Of a DNA stretch of 23,797 nt, positions 8,178-14,505 are shown piece by piece. The stretch's first letter is position 1. Every line of letters begins with the position of its first letter. The notes under the pieces are model-generated. The model did not search any database and was not told the DNA's origin. It saw only the letters and a list, made by a program, of their open reading frames with translations. The stretch is from CAHJWO01 sp964245885 (lineage in GTDB: Bacteria > Verrucomicrobiota > Verrucomicrobiia > Chthoniobacterales > SZAS-18). The stretch covers positions 1 to 23,797 of the forward strand of contig CAXTOX010000057.1 in assembly GCA_964245885.1 (NCBI GenBank), written 5' to 3'. The position numbers and the translations under genes are program-made.

Positions 8178-9437
8178 CTATTCGATGACCACCTGCGTCC
8201 CTCGGGCCACCATGCCGTAGACCTTGAACGCGTCCCAGTTCGACAACCGGATGCAGCCGTGGCTGGCCGAGCGGCCGATGGAGTCCGGGTCGCTGGTGCC
8301 GTGCATGCCGATGCCGGGACGGTCGAGCGCGATCCAGGTGATGCCCACGGGGTTGTTCGGGCCGGGCGGCAACTCGAACGCGTTGGCGCTGCGCTTGCCG
8401 TAGAGGAGCACCGACTTGTCCCACCGGAAGGAAGGCAGCAGAGTCTTGGCGACCACCTTCCAATTGCCCTTGGGCGTCGGGATCGCGCTGGAGCCGGGGG
8501 TGATCGGGAAACAGGCCACGAGCCGTTCGCCGTCGCGGACTTCGAGGTAGCTCTCCTTGGTGTTGACGTGGAACACCAGGCGGCTGGAGTTGGCGGGAAC
8601 GGCGGTGAGCACCGGCTTGTTGTCGGGCGCGCTCGTCGCGGATGCGGGGCTGGGAGAGGCATCCGCCGCGGGAACGGCGGTCGGCGACGGCGAGGGCACT
8701 GCGGATTCGGGCGGCGGCGACGCCGACAGCGCCACCGTCGGGCCGGGCATGGCTTCCGGGATGGCCGACACGGTCGGGGTTTCGCCGGAGGCGGGCGTCG
8801 GCGTGCTCTTCGGTTTGTCCGCCGGCTTCGGCTTGCTCTCGGTGTTGGCCTTGATGGCCTTTTCACGTTCGGCGTTGTACTGCCGCATCGCGAACACCTG
8901 CGCGAGGTTGAACGGCGGCACCACGTTGGGCACCCTGACCTGATCGCCCTCCTTCAACCCGTCGAGGTTCTTGGGCGCGTTGAGCTTCTTCAGGAAATCG
9001 ACGCCGACATGGTAGCGCTCGCCGATGAGTTCGGGCATGCTCGTGTAAGGCAGCGTTTTCGTCTTGGCTTGCTCGGCTAGCGCGGACGGGATGCTGCCAA
9101 GCGCCGCGAGATCATCCTTCGTGACGGTGTAGGTCGTGTAGATCGGGTCCACGGAGGTGAACGTCTTCGCGTCGAACTCCTCGGTCGGCGTCGTGCCCTG
9201 CGATTCCTGGTAGCGCATCCAGCTCTTCTTGGTGAACCCGCCGTACCCACCGTCGATCCGCCCCGGACCGAAGTTTTGCTCGTCCAGATAGATCTGGAGC
9301 CGCACCACGTCGTCACGCGATGGTTGCGGTCCGGTGGGCTTCGGCGTGGCGGCTGGCTTCGCGGCGGGTCGGGCCTGGGCGGTCGCCGCGAGCAGAACGC
9401 CGCCGGCCAGCAGCGTGAGGAAAACGGGAGGTTTCAT
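8178..9437 (-). CDS. L,D-transpeptidase with peptidoglycan-binding and LysM-like domains
   Basis: This exported peptidoglycan-modifying enzyme (419 residues) should make 3-3 crosslinks or attach proteins to the wall. Residues 1-22 are a signal peptide (LTLLAGGVLLAATAQA). Next come a PG_binding_1-like helical region (about 36-80, DDVVRLQIYLDEQNFGPGRIDGGYG), a LysM-like stretch (about 120-165, ending GLKEGDQVRVPNV) and a long Pro/Ser/Thr/Ala-rich linker. The YkuD catalytic domain occupies about 285-419. Its active site is complete: H379 in GMHGT and S392-H393-G394-C395 in SASHGCIRL, with C395 as nucleophile. The frame is open to 9581, but ATG 9437 starts the signal peptide and upstream residues are arginine-rich noise. 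It lies 70 nt downstream of the ABC exporter gene. Confidence 0.93.
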   Translation of the reverse strand: MKPPVFLTLLAGGVLLAATAQARPAAKPAATPKPTGPQPSRDDVVRLQIYLDEQNFGPGRIDGGYGGFTKKSWMRYQESQGTTPTEEFDAKTFTSVDPIYTTYTVTKDDLAALGSIPSALAEQAKTKTLPYTSMPELIGERYHVGVDFLKKLNAPKNLDGLKEGDQVRVPNVVPPFNLAQVFAMRQYNAEREKAIKANTESKPKPADKPKSTPTPASGETPTVSAIPEAMPGPTVALSASPPPESAVPSPSPTAVPAADASPSPASATSAPDNKPVLTAVPANSSRLVFHVNTKESYLEVRDGERLVACFPITPGSSAIPTPKGNWKVVAKTLLPSFRWDKSVLLYGKRSANAFELPPGPNNPVGITWIALDRPGIGMHGTSDPDSIGRSASHGCIRLSNWDAFKVYGMVARGTQVVIE

Positions 9438-9507
9438 GGATGTCCGAAGTGATGGAATCAGGGAACGCCTGCAATGATAGGGGCAGCGCGCCGGAAGGCA
9501 AGGAACC

Positions 9508-11409
9508 TCACCTGCGGCCCAGCAGCCGGAGGCTCTCGGCGTCGGCGACCTGGAGTTCCGCCACCCGCCGATAATGCCCATCCGTCCGCTGCAACAGTTC
9601 CGCGGGCGGTCCGAACTCCACGATGCGGCCCTGGTCGAGGACCATCACGAGGTCGGCGCGCCGCAGCGTGCTGGCGCGATGGGCAACGAGAAACGTGGTC
9701 CGCCCCGCCATCACGCCGTCCAACGCGGAGAGAATTTCGTGTTCCGTGCCGGGATCGACGGCGGCGGTCGGGTCGTCGAGTAGGAGGATGGCCGGTTCCA
9801 GCAGCAGCGCCCGCGCGATGGCCAGGCGCTGGCGCTGCCCGCCGGAGAGATTGCTCGCGCCCTCGCCGAGCATGGTCTGGTAGCCGTCGGGCAGGCTGGT
9901 GATGAACCCGTGCGCCTGCGCGAGTTTCGCCGCCCGCTCGATCTGCCCGGCGCTCGCGGTCGGTTGGCCGAACGCGATGTTGGCGGCGACGGTGTTCGAG
10001 AAGAGAAAACTGTCCTGGAACACGAGCCCGACGTTGCGCCGCAAGTCATCCAACTCGATGCACCGCACGTCGTGGCCGTCGATGAGGACCCGGCCTTCAC
10101 TCGGATCGTAAAAGCGCGGGATGAGGCTCAACAGCGCACTTTTTCCCGAGCCGGTCGGCCCGAGGATGGCCACGCAGGTGCCGGGCGCGACCTTGAAGTC
10201 CACCCCGCGCAGCACGCTATGTTCGCTGACGTAGTCGAACTGGACGTTCTCGAAGCAGACTTCGCCGCGCGCCCGGGGCAGCCGCACGAGGCGGTTGGCC
10301 CCGGCGTTGGTGATCTCCACCGGCGTGTCGAGCACCTCGAACACCCGCCGCGCGCCGGTCAGGCTCGTCTGCACGCTGTTGGCGATGTCGGAGATCTTGA
10401 GCACCTGGTTGGAGAACTGCTGGAGCAGCCCGGCGAAAACCACCAGCCCCGAGCCGAGGGCGAGCTGGCCATGGATCACCAGCGCGCCACCGTAGGCGAG
10501 GAGCACAATCAGGTTGACCTGACTCAGGAAACCCAGCGCCGGGATGAACGTGCTCAGCCGCCCGAAGATCCAGTTTTGTTGGTCACGCACCTCGTCGTTG
10601 GCAGCGGCAAACTTCGCGATTTCCTCCGGTTCGCGTCCCAGCCCCTTGATCACCTGCGCGCCCTGGACGTTCTCGCTGAGGATGCCGATGAGCTTGTCGA
10701 CAAGTTCGCGGTTGCGGACGTACGCCGGCCGCACCAACCACGAAAACCACGCCGCGCCGATGCCCAGCAGTGGGGTGGTCACAAGGCAGGCCAGGGTCAA
10801 CGGCAGGTGCAGGCTGGCCATGTAGACAAAGGCCAGCGCGAACTGCAACAGGAGGATGAACACCTGGATGAGCACTAGGTCCACGAACGAACGCAGGCTC
10901 TGCACGTCGCCCGTCACGCGGTTGATGATCGACCCGCTCGCGTGGGCGTCGAAGAAGCGGAAACTCAGCCGCTGGAGTTTGTCGTAGACCGCCGCGCGCA
11001 GGTCCACGACGATCTCCCCCTGCACGAGCCGGGCAAGCGAAAGCTGGTAGAAGAAGTCGAGCCACGCGCGCAGCAGCGCCACCGCCAACACGCCGCCGGC
11101 GAGGATCGCCACGACCGTCATGGGTGACCAGGCGTCAGGCGGTGCCAGGTGGAAGGGCCAGTACGGCGCAGGCCGGGAGGCGTCGACCCGGTGCGCGATG
11201 AAGTCGATGCCGACTCCGGCGAGGCCCAGACCGCCAAGGTTGCTGGAGAGCAGCAGCAACTGGAGGAACAGCACCTTCAGACACCCGCGCCGGTAGGTCC
11301 AGGCGACGCCGAGCAGCCGACGGATCAGCGCCGTGTTGGACAGGTCCACGGCCGACCGCGCGGTGGCGGCGGGAAGCTGGCGATCGGCGGCGAGAGTCAG
11401 GACGGACAC
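9508..11409 (-). CDS. ABC exporter half-transporter (MsbA/MdlA-like)
   Basis: This is a 633-residue fusion of a six-helix ABC transmembrane domain (about 40-345) and a nucleotide-binding domain (about 383-620). The NBD has Walker A GPTGSGKS (417-424), Q-loop VFQDSFLF, signature LSGGQ (521-525), Walker B ILLLD (541-545) and H-loop H577 in VAHR. The residue after the Walker B aspartate is D546, not the usual catalytic Glu. That pattern is known from the degenerate half of heterodimeric exporters and from MdlA-like subunits, yet no partner gene is adjacent. The start is GTG 11409; no later ATG precedes TM1. It is divergent from the photolyase gene and heads a likely operon with the L,D-transpeptidase, suggesting export of an envelope component or drug. 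Confidence 0.92.
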   Translation of the reverse strand: MSVLTLAADRQLPAATARSAVDLSNTALIRRLLGVAWTYRRGCLKVLFLQLLLLSSNLGGLGLAGVGIDFIAHRVDASRPAPYWPFHLAPPDAWSPMTVVAILAGGVLAVALLRAWLDFFYQLSLARLVQGEIVVDLRAAVYDKLQRLSFRFFDAHASGSIINRVTGDVQSLRSFVDLVLIQVFILLLQFALAFVYMASLHLPLTLACLVTTPLLGIGAAWFSWLVRPAYVRNRELVDKLIGILSENVQGAQVIKGLGREPEEIAKFAAANDEVRDQQNWIFGRLSTFIPALGFLSQVNLIVLLAYGGALVIHGQLALGSGLVVFAGLLQQFSNQVLKISDIANSVQTSLTGARRVFEVLDTPVEITNAGANRLVRLPRARGEVCFENVQFDYVSEHSVLRGVDFKVAPGTCVAILGPTGSGKSALLSLIPRFYDPSEGRVLIDGHDVRCIELDDLRRNVGLVFQDSFLFSNTVAANIAFGQPTASAGQIERAAKLAQAHGFITSLPDGYQTMLGEGASNLSGGQRQRLAIARALLLEPAILLLDDPTAAVDPGTEHEILSALDGVMAGRTTFLVAHRASTLRRADLVMVLDQGRIVEFGPPAELLQRTDGHYRRVAELQVADAESLRLLGRR

Positions 11410-11474
11410 GAAAGGCTAAAACCTGAACAACCGTCGGACCGGAAAGTCCAAGCATTTATTCGCGTGGGACACGC

Positions 11475-11490
11475 CCGCGCCGGTGCCGCT
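11475..11490 (+). promoter_or_regulatory. Shared 16-mer upstream of photolyase gene (copy 1)
   Basis: The exact sequence CCGCGCCGGTGCCGCT ends 18 nt before the photolyase ATG. The same 16 bases occur before the downstream deaminase gene (12965-12980). Both copies sit where a core promoter or operator would lie. The function is inferred from position only. Confidence 0.4.
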
Positions 11491-11508
11491 CGCGTATTCA
11501 GAAGTGAA

Positions 11509-12945
11509 ATGAAAACGGTGATCCACTGGTTCCGGCGCGATCTGCGGTTGACGGACAACATGGCCCTGAACGCCGCCACCGCCGCGGCCGATGGGTGCGT
11601 GGTGACCGTGTACATCCTGAGCGAATGGAAAAAGCCGCATCACTGGGCGGGGCCGAACCGCCAGGAATTTCTCTGCGCCAGCCTCGCATCCCTCGCCAAA
11701 AACCTCGAAACGGTTGGCGGACGGCTCATCATCCGCCGCGGCGACGCGGTGAAGGAACTGGAGCGGCTTCTCGTCGAAACCAAGGCCGGGGCGATCTACT
11801 GCAACCGCGACCCTGACCCATTCGGCCGGATGGTCGAGGGCGATGTCGAGGCCATGGCGCGGCGGCACGACGCGACCTTCCACGCCGAGAAGGACGTGGC
11901 CCTCCACGAACACGACGAACTCCTCTCCGGTTCGGGGAAATCGTACCGCGTTTATTCGCCGTACCTGCGCGCCTGGTCGAAGCATGAAAAATCGCCGGTC
12001 GGCCCCAAGGTGCGCCAGCTCACCCCCCCCGCGAAGATCAGCAGCCTGCCGCTGCCGGACCTCTCGCACTGGAAGCTGCAAAGCGAGGGCACACGCATCA
12101 TCGAACCCGGCGAACACGCCGCCCGGCAACGCCTGGGACGTTTCGCGGCAAAGCGCGGCGTCATCACCGACTACGCCACACGCCGCAACGTGCTCGGCGA
12201 CGACACGAGCAGCCGTTTCTCACAGGACCTCCGCTGGGGGTTGCTGTCGGTGCGGGAAATCTACCACGCCGCGCGCAAGGTGGCCGACGAAGCGGCGGAG
12301 GAGGCACGCGGGCACGCGGAAAAGTTCATGGCCGAAGTGGCGTGGCGAGACTTCTACATGCAGATCCTCTTCCACTTCCCCGATGTGCTGAAGGACGATT
12401 TCAACCCCGGCACGCGCGGCTTGCCCTGGCGCTGGGAACGAGATGACCCGGAGGCGTTCGCGCGCTGGTGCGAGGGGCGGACAGGGTTTCCCATCGTGGA
12501 CGCCGGGATGCGGCAGTTGTCCGGCCTCGGCTTCATGCACAATCGGCTGCGGATCATCACGTCGATGTTCCTGACGAAGGACTTGCGCTTCCACTGGCGC
12601 GAGGGCGAGGCGTTCTTCATGCGCAAGCTCGTGGACGGGGAAATTTCCAACAACAACGGCAACTGGCAGTGGAGCGCCGGGACCGGGGCCGACGCCGCGC
12701 CGTATTTCCGCATCCAGAACCCGTGGACGCAGAGCGAGCGGTACGACGCCCACGGCGACTTCATCAAGGAATGGGTCCCCGAATTGCGCGACGTGCCCGC
12801 CGAACGCCTGCACGCCCCACCTGCCCCTGGGATGCGGCTGGCGAAGGATTACCCGCCGCCGATGGTCGATCACTCCACCGAGCGCGACCGCACGCTGGAG
12901 ATGTTCAAGCGCCACCGGCTCAAAACGCAGTCCGTTCAAAAGTGA
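11509..12945 (+). CDS. phrB: Deoxyribodipyrimidine photo-lyase (class I CPD photolyase)
   Basis: This is a light-driven DNA repair enzyme (478 residues) that reverses cyclobutane pyrimidine dimers using FADH-. The N-terminal antenna domain opens with HWFRRDLRLTDNMAL, diagnostic for the family. The FAD-binding C-terminal half contains EVAWRDFYMQILFHFP, GFPIVDAGMRQL, the signature GFMHNRLRIITSMFLTKDL and ISNNNGNWQWSAGTGADAAPYFRIQNP, which carries conserved Trp residues of the electron-transfer region. The length matches the family. The frame is open upstream to 11149, but ATG 11509 begins at the conserved N-terminus; the earlier part is antisense to the ABC exporter. A DNA photolyase rather than a cryptochrome is favoured by the intact motifs, though (6-4) activity cannot be formally excluded. 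A deaminase gene follows 48 nt later. Confidence 0.93.
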   Translation: MKTVIHWFRRDLRLTDNMALNAATAAADGCVVTVYILSEWKKPHHWAGPNRQEFLCASLASLAKNLETVGGRLIIRRGDAVKELERLLVETKAGAIYCNRDPDPFGRMVEGDVEAMARRHDATFHAEKDVALHEHDELLSGSGKSYRVYSPYLRAWSKHEKSPVGPKVRQLTPPAKISSLPLPDLSHWKLQSEGTRIIEPGEHAARQRLGRFAAKRGVITDYATRRNVLGDDTSSRFSQDLRWGLLSVREIYHAARKVADEAAEEARGHAEKFMAEVAWRDFYMQILFHFPDVLKDDFNPGTRGLPWRWERDDPEAFARWCEGRTGFPIVDAGMRQLSGLGFMHNRLRIITSMFLTKDLRFHWREGEAFFMRKLVDGEISNNNGNWQWSAGTGADAAPYFRIQNPWTQSERYDAHGDFIKEWVPELRDVPAERLHAPPAPGMRLAKDYPPPMVDHSTERDRTLEMFKRHRLKTQSVQK

Positions 12946-12964
12946 AGCGTTTTTGCCTCGCCTT

Positions 12965-12980
12965 CCGCGCCGGTGCCGCT
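12965..12980 (+). promoter_or_regulatory. Shared 16-mer upstream of deaminase gene (copy 2)
   Basis: This is the second exact copy of CCGCGCCGGTGCCGCT, ending 13 nt before ATG 12994. It is followed by TAACGT, which could serve as a -10 box with TTGCCT at 12954 as a rather distant -35. This would allow the deaminase gene its own promoter despite the short gap behind the photolyase gene. Confidence 0.4.
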
Positions 12981-12993
12981 AACGTCTTCGCCC

Positions 12994-13437
12994 ATGGAAA
13001 TCGACGCCGGGATGCAAGCCGCCATTGACGAGATGAAAAAGGGACTCGCCGAAGGAGGCATTCCCATCGGTTCGTCGCTGGTCATCGATGGGGAGATCGT
13101 GGCCGCCGGCCACAACAAACGCGTGCAGGACGGCGACCCGATCACGCACGCGGAGATCGACTGCCTGCGCAACGCCGGACGCGTCGGCGCGGGCAACCTC
13201 CACCGCGCGACGCTCTACTCGACGCTGATGCCGTGTTACCTGTGTTCGGGGGCGGCGGTGCAGTTCGGCATCAAGAAAGTGGTCGTCGCCGAGAGCCGCA
13301 ACTTTCCCGGCGCGCCGGAGTTCATGCGCAGCCACGGGATCGAGGTGATCGACCTGAACTTGCCCGAATGCGTGGAGATCATGGGACGCTTCGTGACGGA
13401 GCGGCCGGAGCTTTGGAACGAGGACATCGGGGTGTGA
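12994..13437 (+). CDS. Zinc-dependent deaminase resembling fungal cytosine deaminase
   Basis: This 147-residue protein of the CDA fold probably deaminates cytosine or a related base in the cytosol. The zinc and catalytic residues are H52 and E54 in THAEID, and C81/C84 in PCYLC. As I recall yeast Fcy1 (158 aa; H62, E64, C91, C94, W152, D155), these line up with a constant offset of ten. The C-terminal ERPELWNEDIGV closely matches the yeast ERPQDWFEDIGE, which closes the active site. GGIPIG near residue 21 and THAEID also match. ATG 12994 is chosen because the frame's earlier GTG (12973) lies within the repeated 16-mer. Guanine, tRNA-adenosine or other nucleobase deamination is less likely given the tail. 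Confidence 0.82.
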   Translation: MEIDAGMQAAIDEMKKGLAEGGIPIGSSLVIDGEIVAAGHNKRVQDGDPITHAEIDCLRNAGRVGAGNLHRATLYSTLMPCYLCSGAAVQFGIKKVVVAESRNFPGAPEFMRSHGIEVIDLNLPECVEIMGRFVTERPELWNEDIGV

Positions 13438-13847
13438 GGCGCGCGCCTGCGGCGCGTTGCGGTGTGGCTTCGCCACGTTGCGGCGTCGCCTGCGGCGACG
13501 TTGCGGGAAAAGATTTGCCCCATACCCTTTCTCCAAACGTCAGTGGCGCACACCGCAACGGCACCGCAGGTGCCACCGCAACCCGCAACGCGCCCGCAGG
13601 GAGCACCGCAACGCGCCCCTGCAATTTTGCGCTTGCATTCGGACGAAAACTGACAAAGCATCGCGCCCGTCCGTGTTTGTCGGAGAAAAGCAGCCCTCGA
13701 AGAGATTGGTGGATTGTCAGTTGGAGTCGGCTTCAGTGACAGTTTGAAACCTGATACGCAGGAACAGTCGCGCTCGGCGTTTTTCTTGGCGGCGGACGGA
13801 CCACACAGCACAAACGCAGTTTAGTTTAAGTTCCGCACCAGACTCCC
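13438..13847. other. Intergenic region with hairpin array and structured leader
   Basis: No gene is evident. Bases 13442-13612 form the GTTGCGG-spaced hairpin array, listed separately. After it, AACTGACAA (13648-13656) can pair with TTGTCAGTT (13714-13722), and a smaller TGTCA/TGACA pair lies around 13716-13738, so the leader of the RNA-binding protein gene may be structured. An AT-rich segment (TTTAGTTTAAG, about 13820) just ahead of ATG 13848 is a possible -10 region. The short frames here are low-complexity Arg/Ala/Pro translations of repeats. Confidence 0.6.
13442..13612. repeat. Array of 3-nt-loop mini-hairpins separated by GTTGCGG/CCGCAAC
   Basis: Three GTTGCGG copies (13456-13462, 13477-13483, 13500-13506) lie on the left and four inverted CCGCAAC copies (13553-13559, 13576-13582, 13583-13589, 13606-13612) on the right. 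Before or between them are small palindromes with different stems but the same design: CGCGCC-TGC-GGCGCG, GTGGC-TTC-GCCAC, GTCGCC-TGC-GGCGAC, GGCACC-GCA-GGTGCC, and GCGCCC-GCA-GGGAGC with one mismatch. Loops on the left are TGC or TTC and on the right GCA. The 7-nt spacers let the two halves also pair with each other. Confidence 0.85.
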
Positions 13848-14396
13848 ATGGGTAATCGACTCTACGTAGGAAACCTGTCCTTCAACGCGACTGAAACCGA
13901 CCTGATGGATCTCTTCGGGCAGGCCGGCCAGGTCAAAGACGTGGCCCTGATCCAAGACCGGGTCACCGGCAAAAGCCGCGGCTTTGCTTTTGTCACGATG
14001 ACGACCGATGAGGAAGCGGCCACGGCCATCAGCACGCTCAACGGTAAGAACATCGAAGGACGCACCATCAGCGTCAACGAAGCGCGGCCCCGCGAGGAGC
14101 GGACCGGCGGCGGCGGCGGCGGTAGCCGTGGCGGCTACAGCGGCGGCGGCGGCGGCGGTTACAGCGGCGGCGGCGGCGGCGGTTACAGCGGCGGCGGCGG
14201 CGGTAGCCGTGGCGGCTACAGCGGCGGCGCGCAGGCGCAGCGCTGGGCCGGGATAGCGGCCAAGGCGGCGGCGACCGGCGCGGAGGTTACAGCGACCGGC
14301 GCGAACGCGGCGGCGGTGACCGCGGCGGTGGCGGCGGCTACGACGACCGTGGTGGCTATTGAGCCGGTGTCCGCGTCCGCACCGGTGGACGGTTGA
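13848..14396 (+). CDS. RRM-type glycine-rich RNA-binding protein (probable frameshift in tail)
   Basis: This is a single-RRM protein that should bind single-stranded RNA, of a type often linked to cold or RNA metabolism. The RRM spans about residues 3-80, with RNP2 LYVGNL (5-10) and RNP1 KSRGFAFV (42-49). A glycine-rich tail of SRGGYSGGGGGG repeats follows. From residue 128 (about base 14229) the frame turns into alanine-rich sequence and ends at 14396. The frame shifted by one base continues the RGG/Tyr pattern (GGDRRGGYSDRRERGGGDRGG) to a TGA at 14360-14362. A one-base deletion in the GGC repeats, real or a sequencing error, is therefore likely. The intended product would be about 171 residues. 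A terminator lies 16 bases after 14396. Confidence 0.88.
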   Translation: MGNRLYVGNLSFNATETDLMDLFGQAGQVKDVALIQDRVTGKSRGFAFVTMTTDEEAATAISTLNGKNIEGRTISVNEARPREERTGGGGGGSRGGYSGGGGGGYSGGGGGGYSGGGGGSRGGYSGGAQAQRWAGIAAKAAATGAEVTATGANAAAVTAAVAAATTTVVAIEPVSASAPVDG

Positions 14397-14412
14397 CAGC
14401 CAAATTTCCTGC

Positions 14413-14447
14413 AAACGTCCCGGAACGATCCAGGACGTTTTGTTTTT
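14413..14447 (+). terminator. Rho-independent terminator after RRM gene
   Basis: The stem AAACGTCC (14413-14420) pairs with GGACGTTT (14433-14440) across a 12-base loop. It is followed directly by TGTTTTT, giving a T-rich run on the plus strand. It separates the RNA-binding protein gene from dnaX and argues that dnaX has its own promoter. Confidence 0.85.
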
Positions 14448-14470
14448 CCTGCCGAACGCCGAAAACTTCG

Positions 14471-14498
14471 TTTCCGCCGCCAAAAAAAGCCGTACACT
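14471..14498 (+). promoter_or_regulatory. Candidate dnaX promoter
   Basis: TTTCCG (14471-14476) and TACACT (14493-14498) are 16 bases apart, downstream of the terminator. With this -10 box transcription would begin about 14505, essentially at the GTG start (14506), giving a leaderless or nearly leaderless mRNA. The boxes only partly fit the sigma-70 consensus. Confidence 0.3.
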
Positions 14499-14505
14499 CC
14501 GGGCT

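Noticed and set aside
6969..9080. 703-residue plus-strand open frame
   Set aside because: It is antisense to the symporter and L,D-transpeptidase genes, His/Arg/Gly-rich with no domain signature, and arises from high GC at third positions.
13442..13612. CRISPR array
   Set aside because: Repeats are only seven bases, change orientation halfway, and the intervening units are themselves palindromes rather than unique spacers.
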